DNA of 64,000 nt from Phyllobacterium myrsinacearum (lineage in GTDB: Bacteria; Pseudomonadota; Alphaproteobacteria; Rhizobiales; Rhizobiaceae): contig NZ_PVBT01000003.1 in the NCBI RefSeq assembly GCF_002980555.1, positions 372,001-436,000 on the forward strand, given 5' to 3'. Positions 37,698 through 46,950 of this stretch are shown here, in pieces. The notes below the pieces were generated by a model. That model searched no databases. It had not been told where the DNA came from and saw only the letters and a list, made by a program, of their open reading frames with translations. Numbering within the stretch: position 1 is the stretch's first letter; every line of letters begins with the position of its first letter. A program made the translations under genes and the position numbers.

Positions 37698-38204
37698 TCA
37701 GTTCCAGACAAAGGCGATTTTCTTCAACGTCTTGCCTTCGAAACATTCAACGCCTTCGGCCACATCCCTGCCGCCTGCGCTGGCATAGAAGCTGACCGCA
37801 AGATCATTGTCTTCAAGCGCCCAGACAACCATGCCCTTCAGCCCCTGATCGATGAGGCTGCGGCGGGCAGCGCCCAGAAGCCGCGTTCCCAGGCCCAGTC
37901 CCTGATACTCGGGGCGGATGTAAAGTTCATAGACTTCGCCCTTCTGCGGCAGCTGCCGCGCCCGGTTGGGGCCGAGCGTGGCATAGCCGGCGACAACGCC
38001 GCCAATGTCGGCGACGAGAATTTGGGTGGAGCGGCGGATGGCTCTTGCCCACCAGTCCGCGCCGCGGCGATGCAGCATGGTATTGAGCGAACGGTGCGGA
38101 ATAATACCCGTATAGGCACCTTGCCAGGCAGCCAGATGCACGGCGGAAATTGCGCCCGCATCGGCCAGTTCAGCGCGTCTGATCTCGGTCACATGGGTGT
38201 TCAT
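37698..38204 (-). CDS. GNAT family N-acetyltransferase
   Basis: This 168-residue protein has the GNAT core: VYELYIRPEYQGLGLGTRLLGAARRSL includes the Q-x-x-G-x-G acetyl-CoA loop, followed by VVWALEDNDLAVSFYASAGG. The N-terminal IRRAELADAGAISAVHLAAWQGAY is typical of the RimI-like group. The substrate is not predictable. The half-site TTAACCAT occurs just before its start, too little to call CtrA control. Confidence 0.88.
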   Translation of the reverse strand: MNTHVTEIRRAELADAGAISAVHLAAWQGAYTGIIPHRSLNTMLHRRGADWWARAIRRSTQILVADIGGVVAGYATLGPNRARQLPQKGEVYELYIRPEYQGLGLGTRLLGAARRSLIDQGLKGMVVWALEDNDLAVSFYASAGGRDVAEGVECFEGKTLKKIAFVWN

Positions 38205-38283
38205 GGTTTCTTAACCATAGACCCGGTCACCGGGACTTCGCAACTGGCTTTCAAAACGATTTTTCGTGTCGTGCACCAAAAAG

Positions 38284-38310
38284 AAAAAGCGGCGAAAATC
38301 GCCGCTTTTT
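38284..38310 (-). terminator. Rho-independent terminator of typA
   Basis: AAAAAGCGGCG and CGCCGCTTTTT form an 11-bp stem around AAAAT. The flanking A- and T-runs make it work in either direction; it lies 28 bases after the typA stop. Confidence 0.9.
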
Positions 38311-38338
38311 CCGATTGTTAAGCCGTCACATCGTCGCC

Positions 38339-40168
38339 TTATGCGGCGCCGGCGGTCTTGTTGCTCTTTTCAAAACGCTTGCGTTCGTTTGGATCGAGGT
38401 ACAGCTTGCGCAGACGGATCGACTTCGGCGTGACTTCCACCAGTTCGTCATCCTGAATCCACGACAGGGCGCGTTCCAGCGTCATGCGGATCGGCGGTGT
38501 CAGCTTGACGGCTTCATCCTTGCCGGCCGCCCGGATGTTGGTCAGCTTCTTGCCCTTGAGCACGTTCACTTCCAGATCGTTGTCGCGCGAGTGGATGCCG
38601 ATGATCATGCCGGCATAGACCTTGACGCCGGCTTCAATGACCATCGGGCCGCGATCTTCCAGGTTCCACATGGCGAAGGCAACAGACTCGCCCTGGTCGT
38701 TGGAGATCAGAACGCCGTTGTTACGGCCGGAGATTTCACCCTTGAAGGGCTCGTAGGCGCGGAACAGACGGTTCATGATCGCCGTGCCGCGTGTATCGGT
38801 CAGAAGTTCCGACTGATAGCCGATGAGACCGCGGGTCGGCGCGTAGAAAACCATGCGCACGCGATTGCCGCCGGATGGCCGCAGCTCGACCATTTCGGCC
38901 TTGCGCTCGGACATCTTCTGCACAACCGTGCCGGAATATTCCTCGTCGACGTCGATCAGCACTTCCTCGATGGGCTCGAGCATGTTGCCGTTCTCGTCCT
39001 TCTGCATGACAACGCGCGGACGCGAGACGCCAAGCTCAAAACCTTCGCGGCGCATATTCTCGATGAGAACGGCGAGCTGCAATTCGCCGCGGCCCGAGAC
39101 GAAGAACGAATCCTTGTCGCCGGATTCCTCGACCTTCAGCGCAACATTGCCTTCGGCTTCCTTGAGGAGGCGGTCGCGGATGACGCGGCTGGTGACCTTG
39201 TCGCCTTCGGTGCCGGCCAGCGGAGAATCGTTGACGATGAAGGACATGGTCACAGTCGGCGGATCGATCGGCTGCGCATGCAGAGGTTCGGTGACTTCCG
39301 TGGCGCAGAACGTGTCGGCAACCGTGCCCTTCTGCAGGCCGGCAATGGCAACGATGTCGCCCGCATGGGCTTCATCGATCGGCTGGCGCTCAAGACCGCG
39401 GAATGCGAGGATCTTGGAGATACGGCCGGTTTCGAGCTGGGTGCCGTCCCCATGCAGAACCTTGACCTGCTGGTTCGACTTGACCGTGCCGGAATGGATG
39501 CGGCCGGTGATGATACGGCCAAGGAAAGGATCGGCTTCGAGAATCGTGCCGATCATCTTGAACGGGCCTTCGCCAACGGTCGGCGCCGGTACATGTTCAA
39601 GAACCATATCGAAGAGGGCGGACAGACCCTGATCCTGCGGCCCTTCGGGGTTGCGTGCCATCCAGCCATTACGGCCAGAACCGTAGAGGATCGGGAAGTC
39701 GAGCTGTTCGTCGGTGGCATCCAGGGCGGCAAAGAGATCAAAAACCTCGTTGACGACTTCCTCGTAACGCGCATCCGGACGGTCGATCTTGTTGATCGCA
39801 ACGATCGGGCGCAGGCCAACCTTGAGGGCCTTGCCGACCACGAACTTGGTCTGGGGCATTGGGCCTTCGGCCGCGTCAACGAGAACGATCGCGCCGTCGA
39901 CCATGCTGAGGATACGCTCGACTTCGCCGCCGAAATCGGCGTGGCCGGGTGTATCGACGATGTTGATGCGCGCATCCTTCCAGACAACCGAAGTGGCCTT
40001 GGCGAGAATGGTGATCCCGCGTTCCTTTTCGATGTCGTTCGAATCCATCATGCGTTCGGCAACGCGCTGGTTGTCACGGAAATTGCCGGACTGTTTCAGA
40101 AGTTCGTCGACAAGCGTGGTTTTGCCATGGTCAACGTGTGCGATGATCGCGATGTTGCGCAGTTTCAT
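38339..40168 (-). CDS. typA: GTP-binding protein TypA/BipA
   Basis: TypA is a translational GTPase that binds the ribosome and aids 50S assembly and stress or cold growth. The 609-residue protein has G1 [11 protein letters not shown]2 RGITI, G3 DTPGHADF and G4 NKIDR, followed by EF-G-like domains and the C-terminal TypA-specific region. AGAGAAA precedes the ATG at 40168; the longer frame to 40201 was not used. Confidence 0.97.
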   Translation of the reverse strand: MKLRNIAIIAHVDHGKTTLVDELLKQSGNFRDNQRVAERMMDSNDIEKERGITILAKATSVVWKDARINIVDTPGHADFGGEVERILSMVDGAIVLVDAAEGPMPQTKFVVGKALKVGLRPIVAINKIDRPDARYEEVVNEVFDLFAALDATDEQLDFPILYGSGRNGWMARNPEGPQDQGLSALFDMVLEHVPAPTVGEGPFKMIGTILEADPFLGRIITGRIHSGTVKSNQQVKVLHGDGTQLETGRISKILAFRGLERQPIDEAHAGDIVAIAGLQKGTVADTFCATEVTEPLHAQPIDPPTVTMSFIVNDSPLAGTEGDKVTSRVIRDRLLKEAEGNVALKVEESGDKDSFFVSGRGELQLAVLIENMRREGFELGVSRPRVVMQKDENGNMLEPIEEVLIDVDEEYSGTVVQKMSERKAEMVELRPSGGNRVRMVFYAPTRGLIGYQSELLTDTRGTAIMNRLFRAYEPFKGEISGRNNGVLISNDQGESVAFAMWNLEDRGPMVIEAGVKVYAGMIIGIHSRDNDLEVNVLKGKKLTNIRAAGKDEAVKLTPPIRMTLERALSWIQDDELVEVTPKSIRLRKLYLDPNERKRFEKSNKTAGAA

Positions 40169-40366
40169 GAGTTTCTCTTTTGGAGGATTGAGGACGCACA
40201 CATGCTGGCGCCGCTTTGCATTTGCGCGCTCCTTACATGTTTTTTCGCAAATGCGAAAGGGGGGATGCGCGTTTGGCTGGCCGTTGCCTGCATTACAGCT
40301 ATGCGGATGTAACGGTTCTCGGGCGGTCCCGCGCGCGGCAAATTCGGGGAATTGCCGCGCGTCCGG

Positions 40367-41752
40367 TCAAAGAAGGGTGCCGGAAAGAAAGACCAGCGCT
40401 ATCGAGAAATAGATGACCAGCCCGGTCACATCGACCAGCGTGGCCACAAAGGGCGCGGAGGCACTGGCAGGATCGAAACCAATCTTCTGCAGGATGAAGG
40501 GCAGCATGGAGCCGACAAGCGAACCGAAGGTCACGATGCCGATCAGGGCGGCGCCGACGGTCGCTGCAATCAGCATCCAGTGCGGACCGTAGTTGTAAAG
40601 ACCGGCCATCTGCCATGTGGTGATGCGGATAATACCGATCATGCCGAGGAAAGATCCAAGCGCCAGGCCGGTCGGCAGCTCGCGCAGCGCCACCCGCCAC
40701 CAGTCTTTCAAGCGCAGTTCCTGCAATGCCAGGGCCCGGATCAGCAGGGATGTGGCCTGGGAGCCGGAATTGCCGCCCGAACTCATGATCAAAGGGATGA
40801 ACAGGGTGAGAACCACGGCCTTTTCCAGTTCGCCCTCGAAATACTGCATGGCACTGGCCGTCAGCATTTCGCTGAGAAACAGCACGCCGAGCCAGCCGGC
40901 GCGCTTGCGCAGCATCTGGACGAAACCGATCTGCATGTAGGGCTTGTTGAGCGCCTCCATGCCACCGAATTTCAGGGTATCTTCGGTCATTTCCTGGGTC
41001 ATGGCGTCGATCACATCATCGACGGTTACGATGCCGATGATGTGATTGTCGTCATTCACCACGGGAACGGCGAGCAGATCGTGCTTGCGGAACAGACGGG
41101 CCACGTCTTCCTGATCGGTGAGCGGGCCAACCGTGACCGGTGCCACGTCGCGGCCGACGCTCATGATGGAATCATTCGGTTCGCTGGTGATCAGGCGGCG
41201 CAAGGCGACGGCGCGCAGCAGCCCCTTGGTCCTTGGATCGGTCACATAGATCGCATAGATGGTTTCGCGCGACCGCTCGACCTCGCGAATGTGCTGAAGC
41301 GTTGCGGCAACACTCCAATTGGCGGGAACGCTGACGAATTCCGTGGTCATCAGGCTGCCGGCCGTATGCGGCGGGTAATGCAGCAGCTTGCGCAGCGCAG
41401 CCTTGGTTTCCTGGCCGAGGCTGGCGGCCAGGCGAATGCGGGTCTCATCATCGAACTGCTGGAAAATATCCGTCACGCGGTCGGCGGACATGGCGTCGAG
41501 TAATTCCCGCGCAATGACGGGGGGAAGTTCGGCGATGATCTCGGCGGACGAATGCAGTTCCGGCTGATCCAGAATCAGAACCGCGTGGTCCCGCGGCATT
41601 TCCGCCAGAATGCCGACGGCATCCTCGACATCGAGCTCATTGAGCAGTTCGACAGCATCAGCAGCCTGCATGGACGCAAGCTGTTCAGCCACATTGGATG
41701 CCGTTGCCAAATCAGCATTGGCCGCATCCTGGTTCAAGCGAAGGTCGTTCAT
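40367..41752 (-). CDS. mgtE: Magnesium transporter MgtE
   Basis: MgtE is a magnesium-gated Mg2+ channel. The 461-residue protein has the cytosolic superhelical N domain (about 20-140), two CBS domains (about 145-265) and five membrane helices from about 295. The signature [20 protein letters not shown] is present. Acidic residues in the N and CBS domains would sense cytosolic Mg2+. The leader upstream of the gene can fold (see 41776-41840). Confidence 0.95.
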   Translation of the reverse strand: MNDLRLNQDAANADLATASNVAEQLASMQAADAVELLNELDVEDAVGILAEMPRDHAVLILDQPELHSSAEIIAELPPVIARELLDAMSADRVTDIFQQFDDETRIRLAASLGQETKAALRKLLHYPPHTAGSLMTTEFVSVPANWSVAATLQHIREVERSRETIYAIYVTDPRTKGLLRAVALRRLITSEPNDSIMSVGRDVAPVTVGPLTDQEDVARLFRKHDLLAVPVVNDDNHIIGIVTVDDVIDAMTQEMTEDTLKFGGMEALNKPYMQIGFVQMLRKRAGWLGVLFLSEMLTASAMQYFEGELEKAVVLTLFIPLIMSSGGNSGSQATSLLIRALALQELRLKDWWRVALRELPTGLALGSFLGMIGIIRITTWQMAGLYNYGPHWMLIAATVGAALIGIVTFGSLVGSMLPFILQKIGFDPASASAPFVATLVDVTGLVIYFSIALVFLSGTLL

Positions 41753-41775
41753 TTTAGCTCGCCTTTCCGTCGATC

Positions 41776-41840
41776 CGCCGTCATGGCTGATCGGGGCGAG
41801 CTGATCTCTTGGAATCAGGCCACGATCGCCGATGACGGCG
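41776..41840 (-). promoter_or_regulatory. Foldable leader upstream of mgtE
   Basis: CGCCGTCAT (41776-41784) and ATGACGGCG (41832-41840) can pair over 9 bp, enclosing a smaller stem of CTGAT (41801-41805) and ATCAG (41814-41818). It lies 24-88 bases before the mgtE ATG. I recognise no known riboswitch, so the role is open. Confidence 0.35.
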
Positions 41841-42035
41841 CAAACAATCGACTGTAACTGTCGTCGCTGGGCATAAGAGATAGACTCCGGTTTGGTGATA
41901 CGCGGTTGAAAATATATCAGCTGCGTGCTGCCATTTGGTCCCCTCTACAGGGAAAGTCAACCCCCTGGAAATTATGCCGCAGGGCGCTGAATTGCTGCTG
42001 TTTCGGAGGGCTTGCCTGACGGTGCGTCTGACGCT
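41841..42035. other. Intergenic stretch upstream of mgtE
   Basis: This part of the mgtE-oxidoreductase gap should hold the mgtE promoter. AT-rich sequence around 41905-41925 is the likely place. No gene or terminator was recognised. Confidence 0.3.
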
Positions 42036-44477
42036 TCACACCTTCACTTTTGCGTTGTGCGGATCATAGAGCGGTTCCAGATGGATTGCAGCGGGAAAGC
42101 GCTCATTGGCGACGACAAGCTCATAGGTCCCCCCGGTCAGAAAGTCATCCGTGACGCCATCGGCATGGCGCACATAGCCGAAGCCAATGGGCTTGCCGAC
42201 GGTGTAGCCAAAGCCGCCGCTGGTCAGATACCCCACCGTCTCGCCATTGCGCAGGATTGTCTCGCGCCCGAGAAGAACCACGTCGTCCCTGGCAACCGTA
42301 AACCCGGCAAAGCGCTTCTTGAGCGGTGCGGCCTGAATGGTCTCGCTCGCCTTCCGGCCGAGAAATTCCGTGTCCTTGCGCAGTTTGACGGCCCAGCCCA
42401 GCCCAGCCTCGAAAGGCGAGTCATTGGGCGTGATGTCGGCACCCCAGGCGCGATAACCCTTTTCCAGCCGCAGGGATTCCAGTGCCCGGTATCCGACCGG
42501 CTTGATGCCGAAATCGGCACCGGCCTGCATCAGGGCATCGAAGACGGCGCCGGTCGCGGCAATCGGGATGTGCAGTTCCCAGCCAAGTTCGCCGACATAG
42601 GTGACACGCAGGGCGCGAACCGTTGCCCCGGCAATGATGATTTCCCTGACATGACCAAAGGGAAAGGCGCTGTTGCCGACATCGGTATCCGTGACACGGG
42701 CAAGAACATCCCGCGCTTTCGGCCCCATGAGGGAAAGTGTGCCGAAATGCTCGGTGATATCGGCCAGACGCGCATCCAGCCCTTCACCGATGTGCTCCCT
42801 GATCCAGGCAAAATCATGGGTGCGAAAGCCGGTGCCGGTGACGATGTAGAACTTGTCTTCGGCAAGCCGCGCCACCGTGAGATCACACTCAATGCCGCCG
42901 CGCGTGTTGAGAAGTTGTGTATAGGTCAGGCGGCCGGCGGGCTTGGCGATATCGTTTGCGCAGATGTAATCGAGCGCGGTTTGTGCGTCCTTGCCGGTCA
43001 GTTCATATTTGGCAAAGGACGACTGGTCGAAAATGCCGACCTTTTCACGCACCAGCGCATGTTCTTTGCCGACCTCATTAAACCAGTTCTGCCGGCCCAT
43101 GGAATAGACGTCGGCGGGCTCTGTTCCCGCAGGGGCAAACCAGTTGGGCCGCTCCCATCCGAGCTTTGAACCGAAGACCGCGCCATGCTCCTGCAGGCGC
43201 TTGTAGAGCGGCGAGACGATGGCTGGACGCCCGGATGCATATTCCTCGTGCGGGAAGCCGATGGTGTAATGCTTGCCATAGGCCTCCAGCGTGCGGTCGC
43301 GGACCCATTCGCGGTCGCGATGCAGATTGGAGAAACGCCGGATGTCGACGGTCCACAGATCGAGCGGCGCTTCGCCATCGACAACCCACTGGGCCAATAC
43401 CCAACCGGCACCGCCGCCCGAGGCGATGCCGAAGGCGTTGAAGCCTGCGCCGACAAACATGTTGGAGCATTCCGGAGCACGGCCAAGGATGAAATTGCCG
43501 TCCGGAGTGAAACTTTCCGGCCCATTGATCATCTGTTTGACCCCAACGGTTTCGAGCGCCGGAATGCGTTCGATGGCCTGCAGCATGTGCTGCTCGAAGT
43601 GATCGAAATCGTCGTCGAACAGGCGAAACTGCCAGTCTTCCGGCACGTCGCCGGTCACCCAGCCCTGCGGATTGGGTTCATAACCGCCCATGACCAGCCC
43701 GCCAACCTCCTCCTTGAAATAGGTGCGCCGGTCCGGATCGCGGATTGTCGGCGCATTGGAGGACAGGCCATCGATCTTTTCCGTGATGATGTATTGGTGC
43801 TTGACGGGCTGCAAAGGCACATTGATCCCCGCCATCGCCCCGACCTGCCGTGCCCATTGCCCGGCACAATTGACCACCTTTTCACAGGCGATATCACCCT
43901 GATCCGTCTTGACCTTGACGATGCGTTCGCCGTCCATCTCGAAGCCGGTCACGCGGATGTTTTCGATGAGTTTGGCGCCGTTCATGCGGGCGCCGCGCGC
44001 CAGCGACTGGGTGATGTCGGAGGGGCTTGCCTGCCCGTCTGTCGGCAGCCAGCTTGCGCCCACCAGATCGTCAACCCGCATCAGCGGCCACATGGCCTTG
44101 ACCTCCGCCGGTGAAAGCAGGTGCATCTCCATGCCGAAGCTGCCAGCGGTCGTCGCCAGCCGCCGGAACTCGGTCCACCGGTCCGGATTGGTGGCAAGGC
44201 GCAGGCAGCCCGTCATTTTCCAACCCGTTGCCAGACCGGTCTCCGCGTCGAGGCGCTTATAGAGATCGACGGAATATTTCAGGACGCGCGTGATCGATGC
44301 GGAGGAGCGCAGCTGACCGACCAGGCCCGCCGCGTGCCAGGTGGAGCCGGACGTGAGTTGCCCCTGTTCGAGCAGAACGACATCGGCCTTGTGATCTTTG
44401 GCGAGATGATAGGCGGTGGAGCAGCCGATGATGCCGCCGCCGATGACGACGATCTGGGCGTGACTGGGCAGGGTCAT
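42036..44477 (-). CDS. Sarcosine/dimethylglycine dehydrogenase-like FAD-GcvT fusion
   Basis: This 813-residue protein has an N-terminal FAD oxidoreductase domain with GGGIIG at 13-18 (about 1-375). FAO/GcvT-type tetrahydrofolate-binding aminomethyltransferase domains follow (about 420-810, with WELHIPIAA and ESLRLEKGYRAWGADI). Family members oxidatively demethylate sarcosine or dimethylglycine and pass the one-carbon unit to folate. A DxxGCG-like partner set for tetrameric sarcosine oxidase is absent, so it is the single-chain type. Its ATG overlaps the stop of the upstream phosphotransferase gene as ATGA, so the two enzymes are translationally coupled. The substrate is unproven. Confidence 0.85.
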   Translation of the reverse strand: MTLPSHAQIVVIGGGIIGCSTAYHLAKDHKADVVLLEQGQLTSGSTWHAAGLVGQLRSSASITRVLKYSVDLYKRLDAETGLATGWKMTGCLRLATNPDRWTEFRRLATTAGSFGMEMHLLSPAEVKAMWPLMRVDDLVGASWLPTDGQASPSDITQSLARGARMNGAKLIENIRVTGFEMDGERIVKVKTDQGDIACEKVVNCAGQWARQVGAMAGINVPLQPVKHQYIITEKIDGLSSNAPTIRDPDRRTYFKEEVGGLVMGGYEPNPQGWVTGDVPEDWQFRLFDDDFDHFEQHMLQAIERIPALETVGVKQMINGPESFTPDGNFILGRAPECSNMFVGAGFNAFGIASGGGAGWVLAQWVVDGEAPLDLWTVDIRRFSNLHRDREWVRDRTLEAYGKHYTIGFPHEEYASGRPAIVSPLYKRLQEHGAVFGSKLGWERPNWFAPAGTEPADVYSMGRQNWFNEVGKEHALVREKVGIFDQSSFAKYELTGKDAQTALDYICANDIAKPAGRLTYTQLLNTRGGIECDLTVARLAEDKFYIVTGTGFRTHDFAWIREHIGEGLDARLADITEHFGTLSLMGPKARDVLARVTDTDVGNSAFPFGHVREIIIAGATVRALRVTYVGELGWELHIPIAATGAVFDALMQAGADFGIKPVGYRALESLRLEKGYRAWGADITPNDSPFEAGLGWAVKLRKDTEFLGRKASETIQAAPLKKRFAGFTVARDDVVLLGRETILRNGETVGYLTSGGFGYTVGKPIGFGYVRHADGVTDDFLTGGTYELVVANERFPAAIHLEPLYDPHNAKVKV

Positions 44478-45370
44478 GATTTGTTTCCATAGGTGGTTCG
44501 AAACCGGTCGAGCGCCTGATCCAGCCGCTCCAGATTTTCGTGGGTATAGGCGACGTAGTCGACACCGGGTGCGTTGAGATACAATTCCGATACCATCGCC
44601 CACATCGCCTCGCGCAGCAGCGAGGCACATTGCATGGCGGCATGGGCGCGCTTCAGCCCGTAATCCGGCGCAGTCCCGAAATAGGTGGTGAGAAGCGTGT
44701 CCGATTCATCGTCGCTCAGGCCGGCATTGGAGGCGATGCCGGCGAGATCGAACATGGCCGTGGAAAATCCGGCATATTCGAAGTCGATCAGCCAGAGACG
44801 GTTGCCATCATCAAGAATATTGGCGGGCAAAAGGTCATTGTGACTGAAGATGATCGGCAAGGGCTTTTGCGCGGCTTCCATCTCCGCGGCCAAGGCGAGG
44901 TAGCGGTCCAGATGGCTGGCCATGCGGCTTGCGCCGTTTTTGAGCGTGCGGGCGTAATCGCGGATCACATGGAACACCCAGAACATGAAGCCGGGGCCGG
45001 TGATATGCTCAGGCATTGCCGTATGAAACCGCCGGATCAGCTCTGCAACTCCGGCGATGTTGCTGCGCACGTCCTGGGCCTCATAGGTTTTCGCGCCGAG
45101 AAACGCCGATACCATGATGCCGTCATCCGCGTGGAACAGTTCCGGCGCGAAACCGGCGCGATGGGCGGCCTTTGCCGTCATCGCTTCGCGGTCGCGGAAG
45201 ACATGGTGGAAAGGATAATCCTTGCCGAAGCGCACCACATATTTGCGGGCGCCATCCTCGACGACATAACTCTCGTTGCTGATCCCACCCTTGAGCGCCG
45301 ATATCCGGATGTTGCCCTGCCAAAGCGGCAAGGCAGCAATTCGAGCTTCACTGGTCTGGGTCTGCGGCAT
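44474..45370 (-). CDS. Choline/ethanolamine kinase-like phosphotransferase
   Basis: This 298-residue protein belongs to the choline kinase/aminoglycoside phosphotransferase fold. It has GGISNESYVV near residue 28, the Brenner motif with catalytic Asp179 (SHNDLLPANIL), and the metal-binding IDFEYAG at 195-201. It would phosphorylate a small alcohol or amino alcohol with ATP. The gene leads a two-gene leftward unit with the FAD-GcvT enzyme and faces a DeoR regulator, which suggests a shared catabolic route for a methylated amine, but the substrate is unknown. Confidence 0.82.
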   Translation of the reverse strand: MPQTQTSEARIAALPLWQGNIRISALKGGISNESYVVEDGARKYVVRFGKDYPFHHVFRDREAMTAKAAHRAGFAPELFHADDGIMVSAFLGAKTYEAQDVRSNIAGVAELIRRFHTAMPEHITGPGFMFWVFHVIRDYARTLKNGASRMASHLDRYLALAAEMEAAQKPLPIIFSHNDLLPANILDDGNRLWLIDFEYAGFSTAMFDLAGIASNAGLSDDESDTLLTTYFGTAPDYGLKRAHAAMQCASLLREAMWAMVSELYLNAPGVDYVAYTHENLERLDQALDRFRTTYGNKS

Positions 45371-45548
45371 GGGGCAATCCAGAAAACAAGGGCCCGGATT
45401 GGGCGCTCACTGCAGCAAATCTCATCCGCATGTCGGGCGTTGTCAATCCAGATTTGTGAGATTTTGTGGTTTTTATGACTGTTTTATAAAATTTATGTGG
45501 TATTAATATTGGAATGTACACGAGTTTGCGGGATTAAAGAGGTGTTTG
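45371..45548. promoter_or_regulatory. Divergent kinase/DeoR control region
   Basis: This segment is clearly AT-rich from about 45436. AAATCTCA (45417-45424) and TGAGATTT (45457-45464) form an inverted repeat 32 bases apart, and GATTTGTG/GATTTTGTG repeat directly at 45451-45467. These are candidate operator elements for the adjacent DeoR regulator. AGAGG precedes the DeoR start. Confidence 0.35.
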
Positions 45549-46352
45549 ATGAGTTCCAAACGGCGTGGCGAGATTGCCAGGGTGTTGCAGGATGAGGGCA
45601 CGATCTCGATTTCGGATCTCGCGCAAAGACTGGGTGTCTCGCTCGAAACAATCCGGCGCGACGTGAAGCCCCTGACGGACGAAGGCGTGATCGTGCGCAC
45701 CCACGGCGCCGTGGGCTTGCCGCAGCATCTGGGGGAAGCACCGTTCGAGCGGCGCATGCGGGAGAACGCCAGTGCCAAACGGGCAATTGCCCGGCATGTG
45801 GCGGGCACCATCCGCAGCGGAGACTCGATCATGCTCGATACGGGAACGACCACCAGCTTTCTGGCGCGTGAGCTTCTGCACTGCCGCAATCTGACCGTCG
45901 TGACCAATTCATCCGACATTGCCCGGACGCTGGCGACGGTCAACGGCAATAAGGTGTTCATGGCGGGCGGCGAATTGCGCAGCGACAATGGCGCGGCGTT
46001 CGGCGCGTTTGCCATCGACTTTGTCAGCCGGTTCAATGTTGCGCATGCGATCATCTCCATCGGCGCAATCGACGCTGCGCATGGGTTGATGGACTACAAT
46101 CTGGAAGAGGCCGAGTTCGCACGCATGGTCCTGTCGCGCGGCGGACGTTCGGTTGTGGTGACCGACGCCTCCAAGTTTGGCCGGCATGGTCTTGTGCAGG
46201 TCTGCGATTTCACCGGTTTCGACGAGCTGGTGACGGAAGCAACCCCGCCCGCCGATATTCTGCAGGCGCTTGGCCGGGCCGGAGCCAGGATCAGTATTGC
46301 CGGCGAAGACACCAGGCAAGAATCGGGTGGCGATCAGGCCGCAGGCGGATAG
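45549..46352 (+). CDS. DeoR-family transcriptional regulator
   Basis: This 267-residue regulator has an N-terminal helix-turn-helix (RRGEIARVLQDEGTISISDLAQRLGVSLETIRRDVKPL). The DeoRC sensor domain follows, with MLDTGTTTSFLAREL and VVTNSSDIARTL, which bind a phosphorylated sugar or similar ligand. Such regulators usually repress a neighbouring catabolic operon until the phosphorylated substrate appears, which fits the divergent kinase gene. The ATG at 45549 is preferred over the TTG three bases earlier. Confidence 0.88.
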   Translation: MSSKRRGEIARVLQDEGTISISDLAQRLGVSLETIRRDVKPLTDEGVIVRTHGAVGLPQHLGEAPFERRMRENASAKRAIARHVAGTIRSGDSIMLDTGTTTSFLARELLHCRNLTVVTNSSDIARTLATVNGNKVFMAGGELRSDNGAAFGAFAIDFVSRFNVAHAIISIGAIDAAHGLMDYNLEEAEFARMVLSRGGRSVVVTDASKFGRHGLVQVCDFTGFDELVTEATPPADILQALGRAGARISIAGEDTRQESGGDQAAGG

Positions 46353-46380
46353 AATCCCCCGGGTGAGTCGGGAGAGCATC

Positions 46381-46950
46381 GTGACCAAGACCCTGCACTA
46401 CAGGCATATACAGACACCCATCGGCCCCATGATCGCCATGGCGAATGATGAGGGGTTATCGCTGCTGGAATTCGCCGACCGGCCCGCTCTGCCCGCGGAA
46501 CTCAATGAGCTGGAGCAGCGCTACCGCTATACGATCACACCGGGCGGGCATCGCTATCTCGATCAGATCGACAGGGAAATGACGGCCTATTTCAACGGCG
46601 TGCGCACACGGTTCGAGACGCCGCTGTTTCTGCCGGCGACGCCGTTTCAGCGCACCATCTGGTCAATGCTTCTCGCCATTCCCTACGGCGAAACGCGCAC
46701 CTATGGCGGCATGGCGCAGGCGCTTGGCAAGCCGAATTCGAGCCGGGCCGTCGGGGGAGCGAACGGGCAGAACCGCATTGCCATTGTGGTTCCCTGCCAC
46801 CGGATCATTGGCGCGGACGGATCACTGACCGGCTATGGCGGCGGCCAGCCGCGCAAACGTTTCCTGCTCGATCTGGAACATCGGGTTGCGGCGCAGACAT
46901 CGGAGCAGCCGGTGTTTCACCCGATCACGGCGCAGGGCAGTTTTCTCTAA
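46381..46950 (+). CDS. ogt: Methylated-DNA--protein-cysteine methyltransferase
   Basis: This 189-residue DNA-repair protein moves a methyl group from O6-methylguanine to its own Cys139 in IVVPCHRIIG. The N-terminal TPIGPMIAMANDEGL and the helix-turn-helix AIPYGETRTYGGMAQALGKP fit the Ogt/AGT family. The start is a GTG at 46381 after GGGAGAG. It lies 28 bases after the DeoR gene and its stop overlaps the MocR gene stop by three bases. Confidence 0.94.
   Translation: MTKTLHYRHIQTPIGPMIAMANDEGLSLLEFADRPALPAELNELEQRYRYTITPGGHRYLDQIDREMTAYFNGVRTRFETPLFLPATPFQRTIWSMLLAIPYGETRTYGGMAQALGKPNSSRAVGGANGQNRIAIVVPCHRIIGADGSLTGYGGGQPRKRFLLDLEHRVAAQTSEQPVFHPITAQGSFL

Noticed and set aside
38204-38220. TTAACCAT half-site before the acetyltransferase gene
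   Set aside because: There is no second TTAA at seven-base spacing, so it is not a full CtrA box.
38315-40312. Open frame of 665 codons on the plus strand
   Set aside because: It is antisense to the intact typA gene, with composition expected of a GC-rich shadow frame and no recognisable domain.
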